A DNA stretch of 64,000 nt from Leuctra nigra (GCA_934045905.1 OW203762.1:56383411-56447410), one strand, 5' to 3'. Positions 1 to 13,300 are shown, counted from the first letter of the stretch. Numbers and translations: made by a program. Notes: a model not told the origin generated them from the letters alone.

Positions 1-1
1 T

Positions 2-1150
2 AGCAGTTTCACATGAATGATTATCCCTAAATCCAGATTGATATTTATGAAACAAATTATTAACATTAAAATATTCCTTTAACTGTTCATATACTACTCT
101 CTCGAGGATCTTTTCATAGGCTGGTAGCATGTTTATTGGCCTCAGTTCTTCAGGTAACGTGGCTTTATCAACTTTAGGTACAGGTATAATTTCTGACACC
201 AGCCATTTCTTGGGTACTACTCCACTTTCAATAGACCTATTTATCACATTTAATAAAGCATGACCACTAGTTGAAAAAGTCTTCTTTATCAATTCCGTAG
301 TGATACCATCTTCAGTTCCAGTTCTATTTTTTAATGAAAATACAATTTGCTTTAGTTTGGAAAACGTGATTGGATTGAAACTTTGTAGATGATCAACATC
401 CTCTTCATGATTATGATTGTGTGTAACAGCATCACCCGTATCTTCAATACTATCAATTACTTCTTTTATACTAGTAATAAAGTACCTATTAAGTTTAGTA
501 GCTCCATCCTCATCAGTATCATCTTTGAATTCTATTTGGTTTTCTTGCACCCCCTGTTTATTTTTAGTACTTATAATATTTTTCAGAGTTTTCCACATTT
601 CTTTGGAATCTTTCCTAGTTTCATCAATTCTTTCTTCAAAATACCTTTTTTTCGTTCTTCGTAGGATTTTTACAAACAGATTTCTATTTGTCTTGTAGTC
701 CGCCCAGTCTTCAGGTGCGCCTGTTAGTTGGGCTTTAATGTAACTATTATCCCTCATATTTTGACTATTTCTTACCTCCTCATTAAACCATGGTCTTGGT
801 CTAGTTCTTTGTTTTATTTTGATTCTTCTTTTTGGGGCGACTAAGTTTATGCTATCAATCATACCTGATACATATTCTTCAGCCACTTCATCAATATCTT
901 CCAGTTTGGGGTTCCACTTTTTTTCACAAAGCACTTGATTTATAAATGTGTAGTCCTCAACTAGGAGTTTTCTTCGTACATATATTTCTTCATTCACATT
1001 CTTTTCCATTTCACTTCTTTTGCATTGGTCCAATTTAAATCCAGTAAATAAGTAGGTTGTAGTACTTGTTGGTCTGCACATTGCGTCATCAGCATGTTCT
1101 GTAGTAGGTAGGTACCTACTAGGTATATTATGAAATTCATGGAAGCTAAT
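2..1150 (-). mobile_element. Non-LTR retrotransposon RT ORF, truncated by the window edge
   Basis: Read on the minus strand, one frame stays open for about 383 codons from near 1150 to the left edge. It starts in a charged linker typical of the region between endonuclease and reverse transcriptase. It then enters the RT N-terminal part: SGVVPKKWLVSEIIPVPK, LRPINMLPAYEKILERVV and KYQSGFRDNHSC are classic fingers-region motifs of LINE RTs. The catalytic FADD/YADD box lies beyond the window. A Met at 1009 is one possible internal start, but the frame is open further upstream. No stop or frameshift is visible, so the copy may be young. Its motifs differ from those of the other LINEs in the window, so it is a separate family; the clade is not determined. 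Confidence 0.85.
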
Positions 1151-1232
1151 TTAATTTGTGTCCTAGTACTAGGTACCTAGGTAATCTACTATTATTGGTT
1201 ATGCTGGATCATCTTGACTATTGACAAACACC

Positions 1233-1619
1233 ACTCGGGACCGGTAGTGACTAAAATCCCGACAGCCGGGATTTTCAGGTTAAAAAAATAGTCCCGACTG
1301 GCCTTGTTTATTTATATACTGGTTAAGAACGGCTTTCAGTATGACCGTCCAGATGGCGCTATGGATAGCGTACTGGACCACGGTGCAAGAGGTCGTCGGT
1401 TCGAATCCGGCCGGGAGCACATTTTTTTTTTATTTGTAATTTTCACAAGTTTTAATTCTGCCTAACCATAGAGTAATTTTTTTTAAGTTGCCCAGTTCGA
1501 ATTTGTCTACCCATAGAGAGTTTTATTCCTTAGGCTGCCCAGTAAAACCTACGGTCGGGAATATTTTTTTAACCTGAAAGTCCCGGCTGTCGGGATCGTA
1601 GTCACACCCCTCGGGACCA
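1233..1619. mobile_element. Foldback/MITE element enclosing a tRNA-Arg-like sequence
   Basis: Positions 1233-1298 and 1554-1619 are inverted copies of each other (about 66 bp, a few mismatches), starting ACTCGGGACC on one side and ending GGTCCCGAG on the complement. The unique interior carries the tRNA-like segment at about 1347-1420. No transposase ORF is present, so this is a non-autonomous element. I could not identify a clear target-site duplication. Confidence 0.75.
1347..1420 (+). other. tRNA-Arg(ACG)-like pseudogene segment
   Basis: The segment has an A-box-like TGGCGCTATGGATAGCG, a candidate anticodon loop CCACGGT (ACG) and a well-paired T arm GTCGG-TTCGAAT-CCGGC, followed by a T run. 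The acceptor stem does not pair and the anticodon stem has two mismatches. I call it tRNA-derived rather than a functional tRNA gene. Confidence 0.5.
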
Positions 1620-1829
1620 GTGTCAGCTAAACACAACCTTTTTTGTTGTTAAGTGTAAAGTTACATTTTAATAAAAACTTAGCTCAATTAGAGAAAGGGT
1701 GTTGCCAGTACAGCCGTATCAATCATAAAGCTCTCTTCTTAAAAACAATATGAAACATGTTGCGAGTAAATCGACTACCTACCTTACTAAATGTGTTTCA
1801 ATGCTTCACGTATTGTAGGTGTTATTATT

Positions 1830-2225
1830 ATTATTAAGTCTATATTCTCAACCGAGCCGAGGCTCCACTAGTGAGAATGTAATTTAGAGAATGGAGGAGA
1901 GGAAACCCGGTACCGGCATACATAGAATACTCCTGACGAAAGATACCAAGGGGGCCAACGGCTTAACGTCCCATCCGAAGGATGGTGTAACATTCACAAC
2001 ACGGGCCTCCACAACCCGCCGTCGAGAGACTGATAACAGGTGGAGGGAGGTTGTCTCGTCACACTAACCCCCAAACACCCCAGGCTCTCTGGCCCAACGG
2101 CAGCAACCTGGCAAGTCAGAGTAGAATGGTCATCCTTTACAACCGCTGACCGCGCTCAATGTTGCTTAAATCCTCGGTAATCTAACGAGAATCGAGGTAT
2201 CCAACACACCAGCCGTTAGCTACCT
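1830..2225. repeat. SINE-like GC-richer dispersed repeat
   Basis: This is a compositionally distinct block in AT-rich DNA. It contains GGCTTAACGTCCCATCCG, a phrase I associate with widespread invertebrate SINE bodies, and is flanked by an ATT-repeat run at its left end (1830-1845). There is no coding potential. The SINE assignment is inference from remembered family resemblance. Confidence 0.45.
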
Positions 2226-2258
2226 ACCTATATCCACAAATTCAACATTAGATTTGAC

Positions 2259-2440
2259 TTGCCTACTAACTTCGTATTTTTTTTGTTATTTGTAATAACC
2301 TGCAAATTTGCTTTGGCACGGTGGCAGTCTTTTCTTTCTTCTACCTTCTTCTTCCTTCACTTTTTCACTATCATCATCCTTTTATATTCCAAAAGTTCTT
2401 CAGCTCTTTTTGCTTCCTTACTTAAAGTGGTACCACTGTC
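2259..2440 (-). mobile_element. 5'-truncated LINE tail (same family as the element at 27984-30257)
   Basis: The segment aligns closely, in the same orientation, with 27990-28140. Shared phrases include TTTGGCACGGTGGCAGTC and TTATATTCCAAAAGTTCTTC. It therefore holds only the last part of the RT ORF and the 3' end of that LINE family, on the minus strand. Confidence 0.75.
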
Positions 2441-2897
2441 ACCTTTAGGAAACTTGGCTACCTAATGAGTTTATTGCATTAGTAACATATTCTAAGGAGA
2501 AGAAAAAAACCCAAAAAAATCGGAAGGGTCCTAAAACAACATTCTCGCTCTCCCCCCATCCTACGTCACAACTGGTATGGCGCTTATCCTGATCCGTATT
2601 CCCGGATTCCTGGACCAAATTGGTCCTGGTCCAAATTTGGTCCAAATTTGGTGTCTTTTTACTCGATTTGTACACAATTTTAAGAGAATTTTTACTTCTA
2701 TGAAAAATAAGTGGGCAGACGTCGTCCACCCTGCAAAAAGAGTGGGGGGACGCGTCCGCCCTCGTCCGCCCCCAACTGGTTCTACCAAAAAAATGGAATT
2801 ATTAAAATTATTACATTTTAATGCTACATCATGTAACCTAGAAAAAATGATTCTCTCTGAATTCTAAAGATTTTTAATAAATCGATTTTTAGCAGTA

Positions 2898-3057
2898 CAG
2901 CCTCATGCTCAAAACTAGTTGCGTCCGCAAATCCATACTTGCAGATGCAACTCCTGCTCTCTGTACCGACGATAGCGATACTCGGTATATATAGATAGCA
3001 GGAGTTGCGTCTGCAAGTGTGGATTTGCGCACGCAACTAGTTTTGAGCATGAGGCTG
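2898..3057. mobile_element. Small hairpin MITE
   Basis: Two arms of about 60 bp (2898-2958 and 2998-3057) are near-perfect inverted repeats around a 39-bp loop. The outer ends are CAGCCTCATGCTC and its complement. No ORF. Confidence 0.75.
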
Positions 3058-3474
3058 ATAGGTATTTTTAATTTAAGTGGGAAATAAATAATTTAATTTG
3101 ATGATTTCTTAAAATTATTTTGCACCCATCGAAAACTTCTAGTAGGTGCTCGAGTCCCCGGAGCACCCACGTAATTGGCACCACTGGTCTATACTACTAT
3201 ATGGAAAATGATCTCTAATTAACGACACTAATAAGAAATACTCAATACCTAATTGAGTTGGCAGGTAGGTAATGACTCATGAGTTTACTGACATGAATGC
3301 AATTAATAAAATCTTTTTTTGTCAACTTAGGAATTTCTACCTAAATTAGGGACAACATGATTGATTACTATTATCACACAATGTCCATAACTTCTACCAC
3401 TGAGACCAGAAATTCCGTCTTTTACAGCGGTTTAACAGCCAATTGTATTTTAAAGCAGAAATGAAAGACATCAT

Positions 3475-3995
3475 CATTTATTTTCCTTCCGCCACATGGA
3501 GGACAAGAAACGTCTTTTCTTGATAAAGAAAATACAGTTTAATATTTAAATGTTGTAGGTCTATAGATCTATTTATTTTGAAATGATTATTAATGGATTG
3601 ATTTAGGCTTATAATATATTTGATTTTATTTAATTAATTTTCAATTGAAAAGTGGGAGGGGCTATCTGTGGCTGCCTCAAGCTGACTACAGGAAGTACCT
3701 AGTCTCTGTGAGCGTAGTATTGCACCATTTTGTACTTCCCGAAAGTGGAGTTGGAGTGGTGTGTCTCAGTGGTCTCTGTGGGTAACTATCTGCCGAATAC
3801 AAGAAGGGATGCTAAAAACGAGGGATTTTGATGAATTTTGCCAGACGTGGCATGGCATATTACGTTTGCAGTAACTGTAGATAGAAGGCGCGGCGCGTGA
3901 CTTGAATCAACCAATCAGATGGTGTTGTCATAGTTCTCGTTTTTTCATGTCGACAGCAGTTTCGTGCAATCCTTGGTAGTAGTGAGATACGTACC
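3475..3995 (+). repeat. Dispersed repeat copy with a CCAAT motif, upstream of the WDR20 exons
   Basis: A diverged copy occurs in the same orientation at about 23180-23475, upstream of the APLF-like gene. Shared anchors are CCTTCCGCCACAT near the start, AAGTGGGAG in the middle and CGTGACTTGAAT..CCAATCAGATGG near the end. The stretch 3058-3474 before it shows no gene. Confidence 0.5.
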
Positions 3996-4215
3996 CAAGA
4001 CATAGTTTATTCATTGTTAGTTCTTGACCACATACATTTGAGCATTTTTAACAATTAATTGATAGTACCTGCTTCAAAATTTTCCTCTATCTGACTTTTA
4101 CTTAAATTGACTTTGGATAATTTTATGTGACTTTTCATGCAATATATTATATGTGTTCCATTGTCCTCACCATTCCCCATCCCTCATTGAGTTATTGTCT
4201 TTTTGTTTGTTACAG

Positions 4216-4398
4216 GCTGCAGACCTTACAAAGCCAGTCGACAAGAAAATGTACAAAGGAACTAATCCTACGTGCCACGACTTTAATGTGGTTACGATGA
4301 CTGCTGACAGCGTTTCCCTTGTAGTAGGCTTTTCCACTGGCCAAATTCAATTAATAGATCCAATCAAGAAGGAACTTAGCAAATTATATAATGAAGAG
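4216..4398 (+). CDS. WDR20: WDR20-like exon (AADLTKP..NEE)
   Basis: The exon is bounded by TTTGTTACAG at 4215 and GTACGT at 4399, and is read in phase 0. It encodes 61 residues including QIQLIDPIKKELSKLYNEE, which matches the WDR20 segment before the first complete WD repeats. The open frame extends upstream into the intron, but that extension does not look like WDR20. Confidence 0.88.
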
Positions 4399-7300
4399 GT
4401 ACGTTTTGATGTGGCCATGATATTTGCATTTTAAAGCTAGAATGCATTCATTATGTAGGTAATACTTACCTACATTACGTATGTGCCTTGCAATTGTTCA
4501 CTTAGTGCTGAACGTACTTCAGCTCATTTCATCCACTTGACTTCATTAACTTCTACTGTAGTTTACCTAATTTAAGTTAATTAGGTAAATACATGAATGT
4601 GGACTATGGAGCAATGAACTTTAACTTACGATGTAGCTACTCTCTTAAAGCTTGAGTCTAACTCTAAAGTAAGGATCCCAAGGGCGGAATTTCGCCGCGT
4701 TGCGGAAGAATATTCGCAAAATGCCGACTTTGACCAATCACAAGCCAGAAACCCAGCGGCGAAAACGCCGCCGAGAAAGTTGATTCTACTCCTACTTTTG
4801 CGGGACGAAATTCGTTCCGTGCACCGGAAGCTGGTAGTTTTCTCACGATTACCGCCAGGTTCGTGGTGTTATGGTTTCCGTTTTTCAGTTGACTTTCGAT
4901 ATCGATATTCGATATAAATCCAATCTGTTGTCTGCCGTCAGGTAGTGACGTGTGTTGTCAAGTTTATATTCCATAATTAATACAATATGTACTAATCATG
5001 GAATATGATCCAGAATATTTTATTGAAGTGGTCTAGGTAGGACAATCCTTGCCTTTACGATTTTAAGATCTCGATCTCGATAGATCGACTTCTTCAGCGC
5101 TGCCTATTTGGCCGCTAGGTACCACTACAAACTAGGCGGAGAAATATTCGCGCTTGGAAACGGGATACTTCCGCGGAACAAATCCGTCGCGAAATATTTC
5201 CCGCAACGCGTCGAAATTCCGTCCTTGCTGGGAACCTTTAAGAGTTTTGCAAAGGGGAATCTCATATTATTTATTTATTTATATTAAGAATAAGATGCAA
5301 ACAAAGACTGTTAGGTAAAAGCATTAGGTAGGTATTATGTTTTCATAATACCTATTAATTAGTACAAGTATTAGTTGTCAACTCATAAACGATGTTCTCT
5401 CTTGGTTTTCAGAGACTTATAGACAAAACGAAGGTGACATGTATCCGGTGGGTTCCTGGATCCACGAACCTGTTCCTGGTGTCGCACAGCAGCGGGCAAC
5501 TCTATCTGTACAACGAGGAGCTTCCCTGCGGCACGGCGCCGCCGCACTACCAGCCGTTCAAGCAAGGAGACGGCTTTGCCATCCACACCTGCAAGACCAA
5601 GAGCACTCGCAACCCGCTGTACAGGTGGGTCGTCGGGTCGGAAGGATGCTGCATCAACGAGTTTGCCTTCTCTCCATGCGGAAGTCATCTGGCCACCGTC
5701 TCCCAAGACGGCTTCCTCCGAGTGTTCCACTACGACACGATGGAGTTGCTCGGCTCGGCCAGGAGCTACTTCGGAGGATTTCTCTGCGTGTGTTGGGCTC
5801 CGGACGGACGTTACGTTGTTGTCGGTGGGGAAGACGACCTAGTGACTGTGTGGAGCTTCGTTGAGCGGCGCGTCGTTGCGCGAGGTCAAGGTCACAGGAG
5901 CTGGGTCAGCGTCGTTGCATTTGATCCGTACACGACCTCGTATTGCGAGTCCGATGGGAATGTAGACTTCAGTGCTGGTTCGGATGACGAGTCACTGCCG
6001 ACCGTTATGCACAACCATGTGCCAAATCCAGTAGGTATTCACAATTGTAGCTTAACGAGCGGGAGTGGCGATCGGAATTCGGTTCAACGTAATTCGGTGC
6101 TGGGTAATCAGGGATCGAATAGAAATTCCAGCGGTTCGGACTTAAATAGAATAAATTCTGCGACATGCTATCGTCTAGGTTCCGTTGGTCAGGACACGCA
6201 GCTGTGTTTGTGGGATATTACGGAAGATGTGTTGAGGCAACCGGTCACCACTAAACTGAGGACTAGTGGCCTTGGCGGCTCGGGTAACTTCGGAGGTTCC
6301 GGGACCTTCAGTGTCAACGGCACCGCCACGGGCGTGACCCACCTCAACTCCACCTTTGTCTCATTACCAAAGTGCAACAACTTAACATCTCAACCAATCA
6401 ATGTTCCTAGTAAAGATAAGGAGAGCGCGAGTGAAGGGGCGTGGAACAATAACAGCTCCTCTGCAAGCGTGGTTGCTCCGTCGCTCACCCAACGCCTCGT
6501 AGGCCTCGGCTTCGGCGACCGGAAGGACGGAAGCAGCACGCATAAGAGGAACTTCAGCCTGCCTTCCCGCGCCAGTTCCACGGCCGCTGCCGACAAGAAT
6601 AATGCCTCTGCGTATCGAGGAGGCGGAACATCGAACCGCACCTCCGCCGACGACCCCATGAGACTCATCGGCACCGGTCTGTGTCCGCGCTTCGACGAGT
6701 GTCCCGTCCTAGAGCCTCTGATCTGCAAGAAGATCGCTCACGAGCGTCTCACTGCGTTGGTCTTCAGAGAAGATTGCTTCGTTACGGCTTGCCAGGATGG
6801 ATATGTCTACACGTGGGCCAGACCAGGGAAATTGGTATGTTATTTACTCTCATGTTATTCTTTCTTTAGGGCTAAGTTCCCATTTCTAGTTAGGGTCCTT
6901 GTTGACTACAGTTGGGGCAGCCTATGCTTGAATGACTATGTCTTTACCAAACTCTCCCACACTCTTTCCCTTGGCAACCTATGCCTTCTCCAAGTCCAAG
7001 AAGGCCATGTATGCATTGCTTGTCCCCTTTCCCACTGCTGCTCCAGCATCTGGCGCACGGTGGAAATTGCGTCAATTGTAGACCGCCCTCACCTGATAAA
7101 AGGGAACGAAAGAAAACCTGATAAAAATGAAACGAAATTTTAAATTTTTTTAGATTTTGCCACCATTTAGAAAAATTTCCAGCCAACAAAGTCCATTCAC
7201 AGCCTTCGAATGCATGTATCAAACGCAGCGCTGGTGACACCTGGTGACCAACCTCTCGTCCTAGCTTTGCATCACCCTATTGGCTGGTCAGGCTCCTTGA

Positions 7301-10300
7301 CAATCAATCCTTGTTAATAAATATCGTGACCCTGTTTCCAACTGTTGTCGGGTCAGGGGGTGGGATGATCCCACAATGTTCTAGGGCACTTGTGTTCTCA
7401 GAGCCGACTTGCCAAGTCCGACACTCCACACTTCTTCAATCTCTTCTTCCACTTCTTCAGCCTCCTCTCTTTCCACCAGTTCCCTCCATCTCTCTCTGTC
7501 TTCCCACCACTTCTATGTTGTAAGAAATCCTTGTTATTAAATAAAATCAGAGCTCACCTAGGCCTCGGTACAACCTCAATGTGTTACAATAACAAAAATA
7601 ATCTTAAAGATCGTAATTATCACTGAGGTCTTAATAGTGTAATAGTGGTCATATTGTACGCCTGTCGGCGTAACCGCGCATCTCTCTGTCTTCCCAACAG
7701 AGAAGTGGTGGGAAGACAGAGAGAGATGGAGGGAACTGGTGAAAGAGAGGAGCCTGAAGAAGTGGAAGAAGAGATTGAAGAAGTGTGGAGTGTCGGACTT
7801 GGCAAGTCGGCTCTGAGATCACAAGTGCCCTAGAACATTGGTGGGATCATCCCACCCCCTGACCTGACAGTAGTTGGAAGCAGGGTCGCAATATTTATTT
7901 ATTGTACTTACTGTATGCCATATTATTTAGTAGAGTGAGTTTCGTGGAATATCTTATCTTAATATTTTAAAATTGTGTTAGTGTGAAAAAAATACAAAAA
8001 CTAGGTACCTACTATTGGAAGAATACAGAATACGCAGGGCCAGTTGTTTATTGGTTTCCGCGATAAACGCGAAATGTTTACAAACATGATGTTTCTGTCA
8101 TATCTACGTTTCATACACTCCTGTTCCAAATACCAGGTGGCGCAAAAAAAAAATACCCCTGATTGAGAGGTCACTATATATATCGAAATTATTATAGATA
8201 GGATTCTTAAATTTGCACACATATTATAAAACATACCTACCAAAATTTAATATGTGCAAGTTTCAAAAACATTAAGTTATTGTAGGAAAAAAGTTACAGC
8301 TGTTCAAATTTGGTTGTCAAAAAATTTATTATACGGAGCTCAAATAGCGCGGGTCCAGAAAACTTCCAATGGCCGCGACGCTGTTTCTTCAAAACTAGGT
8401 TCGATATCAAGCTGAAAATTTCAAATTATATTCAAAATATATTAAGATCGATTGTGTAAAAATTTCATTCAATTTAAACGAATGGAAAGAAAATTCTGGA
8501 ATCTTGAAGTTAAGCGTAAAATCAGAATATGAAGATTATTTTTAAACTTTTATTACACCTGTTATGAAAGTGATTCTTTTCCCACTATTCTGTTTTCAAT
8601 CTTTACCTCAAGATTCAATAACTTTCGTTCCATACAATGATATTGATTAAAATTTTTACACAATCAATCTTATTATTTATTATTTATTTCAAAAACACCA
8701 AAAAATATACAGTGTTTTGCTGGTAGTGGGAATAGGACAATCCCCAATTTCAAAATCTAATCTTCAAAATCAAATTCCAAATCTATTTTGAATAATATTA
8801 ATCATCTTTCCGCTGGTTCCAATTCAATGGGTCAGGGGGTGGGTGTTCCCACCAACACTAGGGCCGCAGGACTACTGGAGACCGGCTGGCCACGCCTGGC
8901 GTCTCCTCCTCATCTTCTTTTTCTTCCTCCACTTCCAATTGTTCCACAAACTGCCTCCACATTGTTCTGTCCTCCCACTGTCTCTCAGCCTCCAACTCAC
9001 TCCAACTTCCTCCTCTCTCCAGCACATCATCCTTGATCAGTCCAATCCACCTGTCTCTTGGTCGCCCCACTCTCCGTGTTCCCACTGTAGCCGCTTCAAA
9101 CACCCGCCTTGGCACTCTGTCGGTTCCCATCCTCTTCATGTGGCCAAACCACCGAAGCCTCTCTCTGCCCAGCTTGAACCCCAATCTTTCAACCCTCAGC
9201 TCTCTTCTTATCTTCATACTTCGAACCCTATCCATTCTTGTCACCCCATTCACGCTCCTCAAAAACTTCATCTCTGCTGCCTGAAGCTGATCCACTTCCT
9301 TTCCTCCAGCTGACCATGTCACTGCCCCGTATGTGAGAATTGGCAGGAAATACATTTTAAACATGATCATTTTACACACTTTTGGAAATTTCTCATGCCA
9401 CAGCAACTTCCTCACTGCCTGATAGAAACCCTCTGCTTTCCTTCTTCTTTCCTGTACTTCTCTATCTACTTTTGCCTTGTTGGTGAGCAGGCTCCCCAGG
9501 TACTTAAATTCCTCTACTTCTTTCAGCCATCCATCCCTCATCTTGATTCTGGCATGTCCTTGTCTTATCTTTTTCCGTTCCATTGTCATTACTTCACTCT
9601 TCTCTTCGCTTATTCTCAAACCCATCTTCTCTGTCTCTTCACTCCACTTATCAATCTTTAACTGCACTTCCTCCCTAGTTCCTCCCCACACCACCACATC
9701 ATCCGCATAAATCAACGTTTGAGTATCGATCCCCTCATCTGGCTCTACTTTCTTCAGTAACTCGTCCATTACTATGATGAACAGCATTGGTGATAGAACA
9801 CTCCCTTGCCGAAGCCCTTCACTAATATTAAACCATTCCGATCTCCCCACTCCCGACTGCACACAACTCACACTGTTCCGGTACATACTTTTGATCCGCT
9901 CAACCAACTCCTTGCCTATTCCTCTCTTTACCAAACACTCCCACACTCTTTCCCTTGGCAACCTATCATATGCCTTCTCCAAGTCCAAGAAGGCCATATG
10001 CATTGCTTGACCCTTCTCCCACTGCTGCTCCATCATCTGACGCACGGTGAAAATTGCGTCAATTGTAGACCGCCCTCTCCTAAATCCATACTGCTCCTCT
10101 CTCAATCCCTCTTCCACATAATTCTTCAATCTACACTCCACTATTTTCTCAAACAACTTCGCACACTGGCATAGTAATGTCACTCCCCTATAATTACTGC
10201 ATTTCTTGCGATCCCCTTTCTTGAAAAGAGGGACAATTACTCCTTTCTCCCAGTCTGTTGGAATTTTCTTCTGTTTCCATGCTGCTTTAATCACACGGTA

Positions 10301-13300
10301 AAGCCATCTTATACCCGCATCCCCCGCTGCTTTCACCATCTCTATCGTCACCTCATCAATGCCTGGTGCTCGGCCATTCTTCATCTCTTTGAGGGCTCTT
10401 GTTATTTCCACCTCAGTAAGCTCCTCCTCCATTCCAATTTCTTCCACTTCCTCTCCAAACTGCTGCTCTCCTTCACCCACTGGTACACCTTGTTTCTTTC
10501 CTACATTTAGGAGATTCTCAAAGTACTCTCCCCACAAACTATTTATTTCTTCCACGTTACATACTAGGTCCCCGTTGTTATCCTTCATACTCTTTAATTC
10601 CTCTCTTGTTCCCCTTTTGCCTTTGATCAATCCATAAAACATCTTCTTGTTTCCTTCAAAATCTGTCACTAGTTTTCCTGCTAAATCTTCCATCGACTTT
10701 TCCTTTTCCTCTACAACAATACTTCCGACATTTCTTCTACATATTCTATATCTTTGTTCATTCTCCACAGTTCTCTGTAGCTCATAATTCTGCCACGCTT
10801 GTCTTTTCTCTCTCACTGCTTCTTTGACTCTACTGTTCCACCATCTTGTTTCCTTCTCCTTCCTTTTACCCCCTGATCTTCCACACAACTTTTCAGCCTC
10901 CTTGACCAGAGCATTCCTGAAGTCCTCCCACTCCTCTTCTACATCTCGCAACTCCCCCACTGGCTCTCTGCTCCTTATCACTTGACAGAATTCATTCTTC
11001 ACCGCCGGGTCCTGCAATTTCCACACTTTGATTCTTTTGTGTGAGACAGTTGCTACCGGCCTATGTACTTGCACCCTCAACGTACATGCCAGCAGGCGAT
11101 GATCGCTGGCGAGTGATACTGACGGACAAACCCCAACATCAACTACTCCTTCCTTCAAACTTCCTCCTACGCAGACGTAGTCTATGATGGACTCAGACCT
11201 GTCTTCCCCGTAGCCGTATCGCGTTATCTTATGGCTTCTTCTCTTCTTAAACCATGTGTTGCCTATCTTCAGACCATTCCTTTTACACATCTCCAGCAGT
11301 TTCTCTCCATCTCTGTTCCTCTTGTCCAGCCCAAACTTCCCCAACACCTCTTCATAACCTCTTCTGTCACTCCCTACTTTCGCGTTGAAGTCCCCTATCA
11401 CAACCACGTTGCCACTCGCCACCTCCAACACTGTTTCCAACTCCCTAATGAAACTGTCCTTCTCTTCTACTGGTCTGCCTGTCTGAGGTGCATATACTTG
11501 GACAACCTCCACCATCACTCTGTCCCTTACCTTGAGGATCAAGGACATTATCCTGTCACTATGACACTTTACGTCCACCACAAAGTCACAAACCTGCGGA
11601 CTAACAACTATAGCCACTCCGTTCTTCCCCTCCGTACCACCAGACCACCATAGCTTAAAACCGTCTCTCAACTTCCTCTCGCCACTTCCTTTCCACTTTG
11701 CTTCACTTAGACCTAGGAACAGAAGTTTTCTTTCCACCATCATATCTATTATTTCTTCCACTTTACCGTTCAAAGAATAATAATAATAATAATAATGTAA
11801 TTTATTGAGCACATAAAATAGGTACATAATTGGTCTGTATTCAACAATCGAGTCGTTGATCTTCCATACATCCATCTCTTCTCTTCAGCTGCTTCACATC
11901 TTCACCATTTACCTACTTCTTCTTAATTCATAATAGTCATTAAAATTGTGCTTCAATATCAGTGGTAATATTGGAAGAACATCCAAGCATTTGCTTTTTA
12001 GCTGAGGGAAAACCACTGAAAAAACATTCTCAGCAGGATGTAATCTTGATTCTCGTCTTCCAATATCATTACTTCACGAATTCTCTTTCTTGAATGATAG
12101 CGAGTTTATCCTTAACGAGCGTCTTGAAAGCTTTTAAACTTAGGGTCTGCTCTTCTGTTGTTGTTGTGTTGTATGCTACTGAGGCTGAATAGGAAAAACA
12201 GTTCTTGAATTTTTTACTTCGATGAGTTCCAAAGTCTAGCTTATCTTTGGACCGCGTGTCTCGTAGGTGAATATCACGACGCTTTCTCAACTTATCATTT
12301 AAATACTTTGGCTCTCCCGTTCTCAATATCTTGTGCGTTGCGCATGTTAAATGTAGGCTTCTTCTCGCTTCCATCTTTAGCCAATGAAGTTTTTGAATGT
12401 AGGGACTTATATGGTGTCTTCTCTTAATATTGAATACAAACCTAGCACAAGAATTCTGGACTTTTTGAATACGACCTACATCTTTCTTCGAAATACACGG
12501 TCCGTAAACGATGTCACAGTAATTCAAATTAGATATTATAAGTGCCTCAACAAGCTTGCTTTTTGTTGATCTTGTCAGAATTTGTTTAAATCTTTGCATT
12601 GTTCGTAGTTTGCCGTAAGCTTTGCTATTTGCTTTCTGAATATGATCTGAGTAAGTCATTTGGCTGTCCATTATCAAACCTAAATTCCTTGCATTTTCTG
12701 AAGTGGGAATAATAGAACCATTTATATGTAGTTTAAATTCACTATTAAGTATTTTGATCCGTTGACATTTGTTCCCTATAATCATTGATATGGTCTTCGA
12801 AGTGTTTAAAGAGAGTCCTTGACTTTCACTCCATGCAGCAATAGACTGAAGATCTTCGTTTATTTTCTCTTGTGCTGCAGCTAGATCTTGAGGGCGAAAG
12901 GTATATAGAAGCTGGGTATCATCTGCAAATTTGTGTATTTTGCAGTGTTTCACACTCTCATCGATATCAGTTGTGTAAACTATGAACAGTAGTGGAGCGA
13001 TACTTGAACCCTGTGGTACTCCTGTTCTATTTTCCCTTGACATTGATACGTTATTAGCTGATAATTTTACCCGTTGTTGACGTCCGGTGAGGTAACTTGC
13101 AAACCATTTAATTGTCATCTCTCCCACTCCAAGATATGTGAGTTTAGCCAGTAGGAGTTCATGATTGATAGAGTCAAAGGCTTTTGTAAAATCTAATAAT
13201 ATAAGACTTGTAACCATTTTCTTCTCCATTCCCTTGATCGCTTCATCAGTTACATCTAGAAGTATTGATGTTGTCCCACGATTTTTCCTGAATCCTGACT

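Noticed and set aside
1347..1420. Functional tRNA-Arg gene
   Set aside because: The acceptor stem does not pair and the anticodon stem is mismatched; it lies inside an inverted-repeat element.
5383..5864. ORFs on both strands over the WDR20 main exon
   Set aside because: GC-rich exon shadows; the WDR20 frame has clear homology.
6835..7143. Extension of the WDR20 exon frame to 7143
   Set aside because: A GTATGT donor ends the exon at 6834 and the sequence after about 6940 is a LINE fragment on the other strand.
8858..9313. Plus-strand ORFs over the LINE1 C-terminal region
   Set aside because: They are antisense to an RT ORF with complete motifs.
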